Origin: an uncultured Porphyromonas sp. | GTDB taxonomy: Bacteria; Bacteroidota; Bacteroidia; Bacteroidales; Porphyromonadaceae | Reading direction: 5' to 3' | Length of the DNA stretch: 7,546 nt | Assembly: GCA_900546675.1 (NCBI GenBank) | Contig: URDQ01000077.1 | Location: 1-7,546, forward strand | Shown here: in pieces, positions 1 through 7,140 of the stretch | Layout: each line of letters starts with the position of its first letter | Numbering within the stretch: the first letter of the stretch is position 1 | Translations under genes and position numbers: made by a program | The notes under the pieces: model-generated | The model's database searches: none | What the model was told of the DNA's origin: nothing | The model's input: only the letters and a program-made list of their open reading frames with translations

Positions 1-32
1 TGCGATCCATTTTTTGTAGGTATGAGTTGCAT
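1..32 (-). other. Possible start of an outward-facing ORF, cut by the window edge
   Basis: On the minus strand an ATG at 32-30 opens a frame reading MQLIPTKNGS up to the edge. The same start occurs in the right-hand repeat copy, facing the other way. A repeated, outward-facing gene start is what two insertion sequence copies would give, but ten codons are too few to name a family, and chance is possible. No clear ribosome binding site is visible. Confidence 0.2.
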
Positions 33-50
33 TTACTAATTGAATATACG
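1..50. repeat. Left copy of 50-bp perfect terminal inverted repeat
   Basis: Bases 1-50 are the exact reverse complement of 7493-7542 (paired coordinates sum to 7543). Identity stops abruptly at base 51, which does not pair with 7492. The outer limit is unknown because the window begins here, so the repeat may be much longer. The arrangement fits two inverted copies of a mobile element, or recombination arms, enclosing the B12 operon. Which of these applies cannot be told from the window. Confidence 0.95.
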
Positions 51-54
51 GAGG

Positions 55-99
55 TCTGATTCTTCCGATTCACTCTGATTCTTCCGATTCGCTCCGATT
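55..99. repeat. Left TCYGATT tandem array
   Basis: Two 19-bp units (55-73 and 74-92) differ at one base, and a partial third unit (93-99) follows. Each unit is a 9+10-bp doublet of the core TCYGATT. A related decamer array lies at 7236-7285 in the same orientation. Both arrays are followed by the word ctccgtggaaaa (111-122 and 7286-7297). This looks like a species-specific intergenic repeat. No coding role is supported. Confidence 0.8.
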
Positions 100-110
100 T
101 TCTTTGCTTC

Positions 111-167
111 CTCCGTGGAAAATCTAAAACCGCCACGTGAAAAAAGAAAATTCTCCACGTGGAGACG
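111..167 (+). repeat. CACGTG composite module, left copy (direct orientation)
   Basis: This aligns without gaps to 7286-7342 (constant offset 7175), with about 45 of 57 positions identical. Conserved blocks are ctccgtggaaaa, ccacgtg and attctccacgtggagacg, separated by variable 10-bp spacers. It contains the perfect 14-bp palindrome tctccacgtggaga at 152-165. It is one of two clear copies of a modular intergenic repeat in the window. Confidence 0.75.
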
Positions 168-240
168 AAATAAGACTTCGGAGGAATCAAATGAAACTTC
201 GGAAGAATCAAATCGTCTCCACGTGAAGAATTTTCTTTTT
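141..240 (-). terminator. Long hairpin, probable terminator of the B12 operon
   Basis: Bases 141-168 and 213-240 form a 28-bp inverted repeat with one mismatch (155/226) around a 44-base loop. On the minus strand the hairpin starts about 50 nt after the cbiB stop. Its outer arm is A-rich on the 5' side and U-rich on the 3' side, as in a factor-independent terminator. The same geometry works on the plus strand, so it could be bidirectional. The loop holds two 21-bp-spaced copies of acttcggaRgaatcaaat (175-192 and 196-213). The stem is unusually long, so the structure may also act as a repeat or recombination element. Confidence 0.6.
155..225 (-). repeat. Hairpin-loop module, left copy (inverted relative to 7331-7401)
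   Basis: Read on the minus strand, this segment matches plus-strand 7331-7401 at about 64 of 71 positions, including both copies of the 21-bp-period word tttgattcYtccgaagt. The paired coordinates sum to 7556, so this is separate from the 50-bp terminal repeat (sum 7543). Upstream sequence at 111-167 matches the right flank in direct orientation, so the loop appears flipped between the two flanks. Confidence 0.75.
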
Positions 241-291
241 CTCCGTAGAGATTTCGGAATTTCCACGTGAAGGAGCGCCTCCTTTGCCACT

Positions 292-1206
292 CTAGCGGTA
301 GAGGTAGGTGAGGAGGACGAGGAGACTGGCGAGGAGCGTGACGGCGATGACGATGCGGATGGTGCGTCGCAGTGTCTGTGCGGTGACAGCGTGGAGCGGG
401 GTGCCTATATAGGGCTTCTCGACGAGCATACCGTGGTAGATGTTGGGTCCGCCAAACTGCACCCCAAGGATACCCGCCAGAGCTGACTCAGGATAGCCCG
501 AATTGGGACTAGCGTGCTTACGTGCATCACGCCACACGGTGCGTACGGCTCGCCGACTCGGGGCCACGAGGAGCATCAAGAGCGCTGTGAGACGAGACGG
601 GATATAGTTCGCAGCGTCATCAAGGATACGGGCAGCAAAGTAGCCGAAGTCTTTGTAGCGCTGGTCTTTGTAGCCGATCATAGAGTCGAGCGTGTTGATC
701 ATTTTGTAAGCCATCATAAGTGGCACTCCGCCCAGAGCGTAGAAAAAAAGCGGAGCGATGACACCATCGGAGAGATTCTCCGCAAGCGTCTCCAGCACAG
801 CGGTGCGGATCTGCGCAAAGGTGAGCTGCGAGGTGTCACGACCCACGATCCAAGAGAGACGCTTGCGAGCTCCCTCAAGGTCGTCAGCCACCACATAACG
901 CTCTACCGCCAAAGCTTCGCCGATCAAGCTCCGCGGGCAGATAGCAAAAAAGAAAAAGATCGTCTGCCAAGTCAATAGAGCATAGCGATAGTCCGCTAGG
1001 AGCCATTCGACAGCATAGAAAAAGCCCCACACCCCCAGCACGAGTACGAGGGAGAGGAGCGTGCCTTTTGCCTTCTGGTGTGGCGGATGGTTGAACCTCC
1101 GCTCGCCCCATGCGATGAGCTTGCCAAAGAGTCGTATCGGGTGGAGCGACCAGCGGGGATCACCTAGGAGCAGGTCGAGGAGGAGACCGAAGAGTAGCGG
1201 ATACAT
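292..1206 (-). CDS. cbiB: Adenosylcobinamide(-phosphate) synthase CbiB
   Basis: A membrane enzyme of 304 residues that attaches aminopropanol, or its phosphate, to the f-side-chain carboxylate of adenosylcobyric acid, giving cobinamide or its phosphate. Family motifs are visible: LGDPRWSLHPIRLFG at residues 14-28, ETLAENLSDGVIAPLFF at 139-155, YKMINTLDSMIGYK at 167-180, ARILDDAANYIPSRL at 192-206, and SPNSGYPESALAG at 233-245. Hydrophobic stretches near 1-15, 50-70, 78-90, 204-216 and 283-302 fit a polytopic protein. The frame is open upstream to 1314, but I chose the ATG at 1206: the protein then begins MYPLLFGLLLDLLLGDP as the family does, and it lies one base after the cobD stop. It is the last gene of the operon. 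The equivalent gene is called cobD in the aerobic-pathway nomenclature. Confidence 0.95.
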   Translation of the reverse strand: MYPLLFGLLLDLLLGDPRWSLHPIRLFGKLIAWGERRFNHPPHQKAKGTLLSLVLVLGVWGFFYAVEWLLADYRYALLTWQTIFFFFAICPRSLIGEALAVERYVVADDLEGARKRLSWIVGRDTSQLTFAQIRTAVLETLAENLSDGVIAPLFFYALGGVPLMMAYKMINTLDSMIGYKDQRYKDFGYFAARILDDAANYIPSRLTALLMLLVAPSRRAVRTVWRDARKHASPNSGYPESALAGILGVQFGGPNIYHGMLVEKPYIGTPLHAVTAQTLRRTIRIVIAVTLLASLLVLLTYLYR

Positions 1207-1207
1207 A

Positions 1208-2227
1208 CTATAAGTAGCTAGACAAACCACGGAGCAACGCTTGACCAGCTTCGGGCGACTGCACCGAAAGGCGGAAGTGGCGAGGCGTGAGGGAGCGGAA
1301 GTTGGCCGCATCACGGATTAAGACTCCATGCTTCGTGACGAGATACTCCTTGAGCTGGGCTGCGGTGCCACGCCCCTCATCTAGGCAAGCGAGGAAGTAA
1401 GGCGTGGGGCTGGGTATCAGCGAGACGCCAGCTATCTGCGCCACCTCGTGAGCGAGGCGCTGCGCCTCTCGTACCAAGCCTGTGGCATCTGGTAGCAACT
1501 GGTCATAGTGCTGGCAGATGTAAGCACCCGCCTCTAGGGCAATGGCATTGACACTCCAGGGCGAGCGGAGCGGCTCTAAGCGAGCCAGTAGGGAGGGGTG
1601 AGCGACGATGTAGCCGAGACGTATGCCCGGGAGCGCAAAGCTCTTGGTCAGCGAACGAACGATGATCAGATTAGGGTGATGCGCCACTTCGTCTAGGAGC
1701 GTCACCGACTCGGCACAGAGCTCTGCGTAGGCTTCGTCTACAATAACGTAACTATCAGGGTGCGCCGAGCAGTAGTTGAGGAGTGCCGTACGATGAGTGA
1801 TGTCACCGTCGGGATTGTTGGGCAAAGCACTCCAGAGGAGGTCGGCAGAGGTGCTTTGGCTGGCTATGTCGCTTGTTGGTATATAAGTGAGGTGATGGCG
1901 ATAGAGCTGGCAAGCGTCTTCATACTCAGCAAAGGAGGGAACGGTGATGAGCGTCTCGCCACCCGCAAATAGATGCGCCAAGAGGTAGAAAGCCTCTGTC
2001 GATCCACTGGTCACCAGTAGCCAATCGGGATCAAGGTCCCAGTGCTGAGCCAAGAGCTCCCGCAGCTCCTGCGCCTGAGGGTCTGGATAGTGCGTCAAGC
2101 TCTCTAGTCGCCCTGAGAGATAGTCTATAATTTCGCCCGCATGGTTGCGGTAAGGCACATTGCTAGAGAAGTCGTAGCGCACGAGCGCTCCGTAGCTGTA
2201 TCGGTCGTCTCCGTGTCCTACTATCAT
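1208..2227 (-). CDS. cobD: Threonine-phosphate decarboxylase (CobD, PLP-dependent)
   Basis: A fold-type I aminotransferase-like enzyme of 339 residues. It probably decarboxylates L-threonine O-3-phosphate to (R)-1-aminopropan-2-yl phosphate, the linker used by CbiB encoded just downstream. PLP-site features are visible: NNPDG at 137-141, VDEAY at 163-167 with Asp164 for the pyridine nitrogen, Lys195 in SLTKSFALPGIRLGY as the Schiff-base lysine, Arg203, and the carboxylate-binding Arg319 in FRLSVQ. The ATG overlaps the cobQ stop by 4 bp (ATGA), which supports this start. Sequence alone does not separate it cleanly from histidinol-phosphate aminotransferases or the aerobic-pathway CobC. The choice rests on its place between cobQ and cbiB. 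It lacks the long C-terminal extension I associate with the Salmonella enzyme. Confidence 0.88.
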   Translation of the reverse strand: MIVGHGDDRYSYGALVRYDFSSNVPYRNHAGEIIDYLSGRLESLTHYPDPQAQELRELLAQHWDLDPDWLLVTSGSTEAFYLLAHLFAGGETLITVPSFAEYEDACQLYRHHLTYIPTSDIASQSTSADLLWSALPNNPDGDITHRTALLNYCSAHPDSYVIVDEAYAELCAESVTLLDEVAHHPNLIIVRSLTKSFALPGIRLGYIVAHPSLLARLEPLRSPWSVNAIALEAGAYICQHYDQLLPDATGLVREAQRLAHEVAQIAGVSLIPSPTPYFLACLDEGRGTAAQLKEYLVTKHGVLIRDAANFRSLTPRHFRLSVQSPEAGQALLRGLSSYL

Positions 2228-3705
2228 ACGTTGCGCAGACTTTGTAGCATATACTCTATATCTAGATGCTGACGCATATGCTCAGCAAGACGATCGTAAG
2301 CCGCTTCGCGTGTAGCAAAGGTGCGCTCTAGGTGGAAGGTTCGTCCTGGAGCTACCTCGTGCAAGATCTGCTGCAGGATCGCTTCATTGTCCCAGATGCC
2401 GTGCATATAGCTTCCCCACAGGCGAGGAGAGACCCAGTAGCCGTCGGGCGTTTCACCAGCTCTCATGACTACGGGCGAGTCGGGCGCATCAACGGGCTGC
2501 GTCACCCCGCAGTGTATCTCGTAGCCTTGACAATCGGGAGTCCCCGTAGGAAGGTAGGTAAAAGTGGAGGTACGTACCGCTTTATTTCTCTGTAGCGTGG
2601 TCTCTGTGGGTAGCAGTCCTAAGCCATCGACGGTGCGTGGCTCGCCCTCGACGCCATCAGTGTCGGTGATGCGCAGACCCATCATCTGATAACCTCCGCA
2701 GATGCCGTAGAGCGGTCGCCCCGCCTTGTGATGAGCGAGGATGATCGCATCGAGTCCCTCCGCCTGTAGCCAGCGGAGGTCATCGATCGTGTTCTTACTC
2801 CCCGGGAGCATAATGATATCCGCCTGACGCAGCGCCTCGGCGTCGGAAGTGAAGTAGAGCGTGACGCCAGAGATGAAGCGTAGCGAGTCAAAGTCGGTAA
2901 AGTTGGAGATGTGCGGCAGTCGCACCACCGCCACATTGAGCGTGTCAGGTCGAGGCTGTGCGGCGTAGCTGTCGATGGAGACCCCATCCTCGGCATCTAT
3001 CTGCATATTGGGCAGGTAAGGGAGCAGCCCCACGACTGGCACTTTGGTCAATCGCTCAATGATCTCTCGCCCCGAGTCAAAGAGTGAGCTGTCGCCACGG
3101 AACTTATTGATGATGATCCCCTTGATCGCCGCACGCTCCGCTGGGGGCAATAGCTCGATCGTCCCGTAGAGACTGCCGAAGATCCCTCCACGCTCGATGT
3201 CTGCCACGAGGTAAACGTCAGCACCCGTACGCAGTGCCACCCGCATATTGACGATGTCCATCGGCCATAAGTTGACCTCCGAGATGCTTCCAGCACCCTC
3301 TATCACGATCGGGTTGTACTGGCTCGCTAGTCTGTCGAACGCTTTCATCGCCTCTACAAAGAGCGGCTTGCGCTGCTCCACGTTGAAGTAAGAGCGTGCC
3401 GACTGATTGCCCACCGCCTTGCCGTTGAGGATCACTTGTGTCGTCTGATCGGCCGTCGGCTTGAGGAGGATCGGGTTCATATCGGTGTGACAAGGTATGC
3501 CACACGCCTCCGCCTGCACCGCTTGCGCACGACCTATCTCGCCCTCCTCGGGGGTGGGATAGCTATTGAGCGACATGTTTTGCGCCTTAAAGGGAGCGGG
3601 CTTGTACCCCTCCTGCAGCAAGATACGACAGATGCCTGTCGCCACGATGGACTTCCCTACGTCGGAACCAGTTCCGACGAGCATAATCGGCTTTAGCTTA
3701 TTCAT
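2224..3705 (-). CDS. cobQ: Cobyric acid synthase CobQ/CbiP (glutamine-hydrolysing)
   Basis: A cytosolic amidotransferase of 493 residues that amidates side chains b, d, e and g of adenosylcobyrinic acid a,c-diamide in ATP- and glutamine-dependent steps, giving adenosylcobyric acid. The N-terminal dethiobiotin-synthetase-like domain has the P-loop GTGSDVGKS (11-19), KAQNMSLNS (40-48) and EGAGSISEVNL (136-146). The C-terminal class-I-like glutaminase domain has the nucleophile Cys336 in YGICGGYQMMG and the catalytic His435 in GSYMHGIWDN. Length is normal for the family. The frame is open to 3786, but the ATG at 3705 gives the canonical start just before the P-loop. It follows a GGAGAG about 9 bases upstream and overlaps the phosphatase stop by 8 bp, so translational coupling is likely. 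Its stop overlaps the cobD start. Confidence 0.97.
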   Translation of the reverse strand: MNKLKPIMLVGTGSDVGKSIVATGICRILLQEGYKPAPFKAQNMSLNSYPTPEEGEIGRAQAVQAEACGIPCHTDMNPILLKPTADQTTQVILNGKAVGNQSARSYFNVEQRKPLFVEAMKAFDRLASQYNPIVIEGAGSISEVNLWPMDIVNMRVALRTGADVYLVADIERGGIFGSLYGTIELLPPAERAAIKGIIINKFRGDSSLFDSGREIIERLTKVPVVGLLPYLPNMQIDAEDGVSIDSYAAQPRPDTLNVAVVRLPHISNFTDFDSLRFISGVTLYFTSDAEALRQADIIMLPGSKNTIDDLRWLQAEGLDAIILAHHKAGRPLYGICGGYQMMGLRITDTDGVEGEPRTVDGLGLLPTETTLQRNKAVRTSTFTYLPTGTPDCQGYEIHCGVTQPVDAPDSPVVMRAGETPDGYWVSPRLWGSYMHGIWDNEAILQQILHEVAPGRTFHLERTFATREAAYDRLAEHMRQHLDIEYMLQSLRNV

Positions 3706-4228
3706 ATTGATATATCTCTCCAAAGTTAACCTCCTGTGCCATCGCTTCGCTAGGCGAAAGCTTGCCCAGCAAAATACGATAAGCACGAATGACCCCAGCG
3801 TGTGTCACAAGGAGCGTCTCACAGCCCTTGTCCCGCTCCGCCTCAAAGTCGGCTACCCGCGCCAATAAGTCGTCGTGGCTCTCACCGCCTGCCGTCTTAG
3901 CGTGCCAGTAGTCGGCAAACCAGGCTCGTCCCGCCTCTTGATCGTAAACTTCCTGCCAAGAGAGCCCTTCCCATGCGCCAAAGTTCAGTTCGCGCAGTCG
4001 TTCGTCCTGACTAATGGTCAGCCCCTTACCCCGAGCTATCTCCTCTGCTAGAGCCACGCAACGAGAGGAGGGACTACTATAGATAGCATCTAGCTGAACT
4101 TCTCGCAGCCCCGCAACGATCTGCTGCGCATAGCGAGGGAACTCCTCCGAGAGTGGCGCATCGAGCCAACCGTAGCAGATCCCTTTAGGTAGGGCGACAG
4201 GCGTATGCCGCACGAGATAGAGACTCAT
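3698..4228 (-). CDS. cobC: Alpha-ribazole phosphatase CobC (histidine phosphatase)
   Basis: A histidine phosphatase of 176 residues, probably removing the 5'-phosphate from alpha-ribazole phosphate or adenosylcobalamin phosphate in nucleotide-loop assembly. The catalytic His8 lies in LVRHT (5-9). Arg56 in SSPSSRC, Glu80 in LRELNFGAWEG and the second catalytic His143 in VTHAG follow. The segment GICYGWLDAPL (16-26) after an RHT motif, in place of the commoner RHGET, is the pattern I associate with bacterial CobC. The frame is open to 4291, which would overlap cobS by 58 bp. The ATG at 4228 is preferred because the protein then starts MSLYLVRHT, five bases after the cobS stop. A second phosphatase domain is fused to CobU in the first gene, so this function may be duplicated. 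Confidence 0.88.
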   Translation of the reverse strand: MSLYLVRHTPVALPKGICYGWLDAPLSEEFPRYAQQIVAGLREVQLDAIYSSPSSRCVALAEEIARGKGLTISQDERLRELNFGAWEGLSWQEVYDQEAGRAWFADYWHAKTAGGESHDDLLARVADFEAERDKGCETLLVTHAGVIRAYRILLGKLSPSEAMAQEVNFGEIYQYE

Positions 4229-4233
4229 ACCCG

Positions 4234-5019
4234 TCAGGCGTAGATAGTTACCACAAGCGTGACCAGCAGTAGCGTCAGCTCTGCGAGACACTCGACAGCT
4301 CCCAGCACATCGCCTGTGTATCCACCGATGCGCTTGTTGCTAATGCGCATGATCAGTAGCGTCTGTCCTATCATAAGTACAGGAGCCACAACGGCAGCCT
4401 GCCAAGGCAAGAGCAAGAGTGCCAAGATTGCCCAAAGAGCCGCAATGAGTAGCGTCTTTGTCGTGACAGTTTGTCGCAAATGGGTCGCCTTGCTCTCCTC
4501 GCCACTCTTACGAGCGTAGACCGAGAGGCGCATCACGAGGATAGGCATCCAGCGTGCCACTACAGCCATAGCAACAATCGCTCCAATGGTGCTCTCGTAA
4601 GGTATGTAGCTCACGAGGACGACACGGCTCATGAGGAGCATCACAAGCCCCAAGATACCATACACACCTGTCGCGCTGTCCTTCATAATGCGCAGCGTCG
4701 TCTCTCTATCGTGATACCCACCGAAGGCATCGCAATAGTCCGACAGGCCATCCTCGTGCATTCCGCCCGTGACAACCAAACCAACGATCACGCTCATCAC
4801 AGCAGCGACAGTATTGGGTAGGTAGTATCCCGCCAAAGCGTAGATCCCCGCCATCACAGCTCCTACGATCGCTCCCAGCAGAGGAAAGTACCGAAAGGAC
4901 TCTCCCATACGCTCCTCACTATACGCCACATGCCCCACTGGTATGCGGGTGTAGAAGAGTAACGAGAGACGCAGTAGGTCCCACTCAGAGCGTATCGTGC
5001 GCCGCAGATCCCAAGCCAT
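4234..5019 (-). CDS. cobS: Adenosylcobinamide-GDP ribazoletransferase CobS
   Basis: An integral membrane cobalamin synthase of 261 residues. It joins adenosylcobinamide-GDP to alpha-ribazole (or its phosphate), releasing GMP and giving adenosylcobalamin (or its phosphate). Family motifs are visible: FYTRIPV at 22-28, the acidic HEDGLSDYCDAFGG at 88-101 (probable metal and substrate site), KDSATGVYG at 113-121, and GGYTGDVLGA at 232-241. Hydrophobic segments near 45-65, 70-85, 118-137, 142-165, 187-225 and 245-261 indicate a polytopic protein. It lies 17 bases after the cobT stop and 5 bases before the CobC phosphatase start. The neighbouring proteins supply its substrates: CobU the activated corrinoid and CobT the ribazole. 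Confidence 0.97.
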   Translation of the reverse strand: MAWDLRRTIRSEWDLLRLSLLFYTRIPVGHVAYSEERMGESFRYFPLLGAIVGAVMAGIYALAGYYLPNTVAAVMSVIVGLVVTGGMHEDGLSDYCDAFGGYHDRETTLRIMKDSATGVYGILGLVMLLMSRVVLVSYIPYESTIGAIVAMAVVARWMPILVMRLSVYARKSGEESKATHLRQTVTTKTLLIAALWAILALLLLPWQAAVVAPVLMIGQTLLIMRISNKRIGGYTGDVLGAVECLAELTLLLVTLVVTIYA

Positions 5020-5036
5020 AGGTCAAGTGTCGCTCC

Positions 5037-6044
5037 TTACTTGTCTACACGATAGACCGCAGCGTCCGCAAAGCCACGCATATTGCTCATAAAAGCAACG
5101 GCCGACTGAATGATCGGATAGGCAACGAGTGCTCCCGTACCCTCGCCGAGGCGCATACCGAGCGACAAGATTGCCTCTCCACCGAGGTAGTCGATCATCG
5201 CTTGGTGTCCTGGCTCTTCGGAGGTGTGAGCGAAAAGCACATTGTCCACGATGCGTGGCTCTACATCGTGTGCCACCATAAAGGCTGAGGTAGCAATCAC
5301 ACCATCTGCAAGGATTAGCATACCTCGCTTGTAGGCCTCTAGGACACCTCCACAGATCGCTGCGATCTCTAGTCCGCCCATCTGCGACAGGAGCTCCATA
5401 GGACTCTGCGGATTGTAGCGAGCAGCCACCTCTTCGAGCACCTTAGCCTTATGCTCTAGACCCGAGCCACGTAGTCCCGAGCCTGGTCCAATGATCGAGG
5501 CGATAGAGCGTCCCGTGATCTTGTGTAGGATCAGCGTCGCTGGCGAAGTATTGCCGATACCCATCTCACCAAAGGCGACCACATTAGACCCACGCTCTGC
5601 CTCTTGCGCCACACATTGAGCACCGATCATCATCGCCTCAGCACACTCCTCAGTCGTCATAGCTGGCTCGTGAAGCATATTGTGGGTGCCGTGCATCACT
5701 TTAGCCGATTCGATACGACAAGTCTCAGGGAAGTCGTAGTCGACGCCCACATCTATGACACGCAGGCGAAAGCCATTTTGCCGTGCCAAGACACTACAAG
5801 CCCCGCCGCCCGAGACGAAGTTGATGCATTGCTGCCAAGTGATCTCCTTAGGACATACGCTCACGCCCTCCTCGACGATCCCATGATCTGCAGCCATCAC
5901 TAGCAGCACAGGGTCGATCAACTGAGGCGTCACGCTATGCTGTATCATACCCACCTTGTAGGCGATGCGCTCCAGCTGCCCCAGCGAACCCTTAGGCTTC
6001 GTGCGGCTGTCGATCCGCTCTTGTAGTTCCTCCTCAAAAGTCAT
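5037..6044 (-). CDS. cobT: Nicotinate-nucleotide:DMB phosphoribosyltransferase CobT
   Basis: A cytosolic enzyme of 335 residues that moves phosphoribose from nicotinate mononucleotide to a lower-ligand base, classically 5,6-dimethylbenzimidazole, giving alpha-ribazole 5'-phosphate. Motifs are RTKPKGSLGQLE (14-25), ADHG (52-55), GEMGIGNTSPA (159-169), GPGSGL (186-191) and RLGEGTGA (298-305). Glu301 sits where the family has its catalytic general base (Glu317 in Salmonella). Length is close to normal. The ATG overlaps the stop of the CobU fusion by 4 bp (ATGA), and a purine-rich AGAGAG lies just upstream. No dimethylbenzimidazole-synthesis gene is in the window, so the natural base could be another benzimidazole or a purine. 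The sequence does not decide this. Confidence 0.97.
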   Translation of the reverse strand: MTFEEELQERIDSRTKPKGSLGQLERIAYKVGMIQHSVTPQLIDPVLLVMAADHGIVEEGVSVCPKEITWQQCINFVSGGGACSVLARQNGFRLRVIDVGVDYDFPETCRIESAKVMHGTHNMLHEPAMTTEECAEAMMIGAQCVAQEAERGSNVVAFGEMGIGNTSPATLILHKITGRSIASIIGPGSGLRGSGLEHKAKVLEEVAARYNPQSPMELLSQMGGLEIAAICGGVLEAYKRGMLILADGVIATSAFMVAHDVEPRIVDNVLFAHTSEEPGHQAMIDYLGGEAILSLGMRLGEGTGALVAYPIIQSAVAFMSNMRGFADAAVYRVDK

Positions 6045-7123
6045 ATCTCTCTATATAAGTCTGAAATTAGTTCCGTTCGTAAAGCTCTGCCAGAGACCAT
6101 CAGGTAAGCTTCATCAGCCGTGGCAGATATATATTGGTTGACCCACCCTTGTAGATCTACGAAAGCTCGTGAACCCGCATCGGGAGCGTGCAAGCTCATG
6201 CCGATCTCGTTGCTCACCACGATGAGCGTATCCGCTGCGCAGTGATGTAGCAGCTGCTGCCACTCACGACGCGCCTCGCTGAGCGAAGCCTCTGCGTCAA
6301 ACTCGAGGTCACTGTAGATGTTCGTAAGCCATAGCGTCACACAGTCTATCAGTACGACACGCCCAGCTATCTGCGTCTGGCTCAAGTAGCGAGGCTCCTC
6401 GATAGTAGTCCACTCAGGCCCCCGATCCGCTTGGTGACGCGCTATGCGACGCTCGAAGTCCTCGTCCCAGTGACGCGCCGTAGCAAGGTAGATCGGTCGA
6501 TCAGAGAGCGAGAGCGCCAGTCGCTGTGCGTAGCCACTCTTGCCACTGCGCTGCCCCCCAGAGATGTAGACCACTCGTGGACGCTGGCAGAGCTTACCCC
6601 CCTCGTATAGTCGGTAGTCCCCATTCGGGAGGAAGGTGATCTCCTCCACTTTGTCTAGAGGTCCTCCCTGTAGCAATGCCTCTAGCACCCTCATAGTGAA
6701 GCCGTGCCCCATAAGTAGCACCAGATCCTCCTCATTATTATGCTTCTGCCTCAAGTCGTGTAGGAAGCTCTGCAGACGCTCGGCAATAGCCTCGACAGTC
6801 TCGATCTCGTGCCACTCCTCGTCTGGCGAGGGGATCTCGACAAAGGGTCGCCCCTCCCATCGACCGAAAGAGCGCTCGCGTAGGCGCTCGTCCAGCACCA
6901 GAGGCGCCTTACAGCCACTCGACGACATCATCAGCTCAGCCGAGCGACGTGCCCGCAGCTGATCACTACTATATATGTGTGTGATGGGATACCCCTTGAG
7001 CTTGTCCCCCAACTGTAGACATTGCGCCACCCCTCGTCGGGTCAGCGTGCCAGCTGTCTGCCCCTGACAGATAGAGCGCAAGTTCTCCTCCGTCTCTCCG
7101 TGACGTGCTATAAGCAATCGCAT
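6041..7123 (-). CDS. cobU: Histidine phosphatase-CobU fusion (cobinamide kinase/guanylyltransferase)
   Basis: A 360-residue two-domain protein. Residues 1 to about 178 are a histidine phosphatase: catalytic His8 in ARHGETEEN, ERSFGRWEG at 83-91, second His140 in MGHGF. Residues from about 182 onward are CobU, which phosphorylates adenosylcobinamide and transfers GMP to it. This part has the P-loop GGQRSGKS (189-196), RIARHQADR with His230 at the position of the guanylylated histidine, CVTLWLTN (261-268) and SNEIGMSLHAPD (304-315). A stand-alone CobU is about 180 residues, so the second half is a complete enzyme. The join is in frame with no sign of a sequencing error. It is the first gene of the operon, starting 17 bases after a hairpin with a U tract. 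Whether the phosphatase half acts on alpha-ribazole phosphate or another substrate is open, because a second CobC-like protein is encoded downstream. Confidence 0.93.
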   Translation of the reverse strand: MRLLIARHGETEENLRSICQGQTAGTLTRRGVAQCLQLGDKLKGYPITHIYSSDQLRARRSAELMMSSSGCKAPLVLDERLRERSFGRWEGRPFVEIPSPDEEWHEIETVEAIAERLQSFLHDLRQKHNNEEDLVLLMGHGFTMRVLEALLQGGPLDKVEEITFLPNGDYRLYEGGKLCQRPRVVYISGGQRSGKSGYAQRLALSLSDRPIYLATARHWDEDFERRIARHQADRGPEWTTIEEPRYLSQTQIAGRVVLIDCVTLWLTNIYSDLEFDAEASLSEARREWQQLLHHCAADTLIVVSNEIGMSLHAPDAGSRAFVDLQGWVNQYISATADEAYLMVSGRALRTELISDLYREI

Positions 7124-7140
7124 AGATCAGTCTCTAGATT

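Noticed and set aside
270..284. Short palindrome aaggag-cgc-ctcctt as cbiB terminator
   Set aside because: Six-bp stem with no U tract on the minus strand. The longer hairpin at 141-240 is the better candidate.
36..290. 84-residue minus-strand ORF after cbiB
   Set aside because: It is made wholly of the CACGTG, TCCGATT and GAAGTTTC repeat words and spans the long hairpin. The peptide is low-complexity and repeat-derived.
1..291. CRISPR array
   Set aside because: The repeats are short tandem or palindromic words with no regular unique spacers, and there are no cas genes.
514..978. 154-residue plus-strand ORF
   Set aside because: Antisense shadow of cbiB, whose family motifs are clear on the other strand.
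6529..6560. gccactg word resembling a cobalamin riboswitch B12 box
   Set aside because: It lies inside the CobU P-loop coding sequence and on the wrong strand for a leader. No other riboswitch parts surround it.
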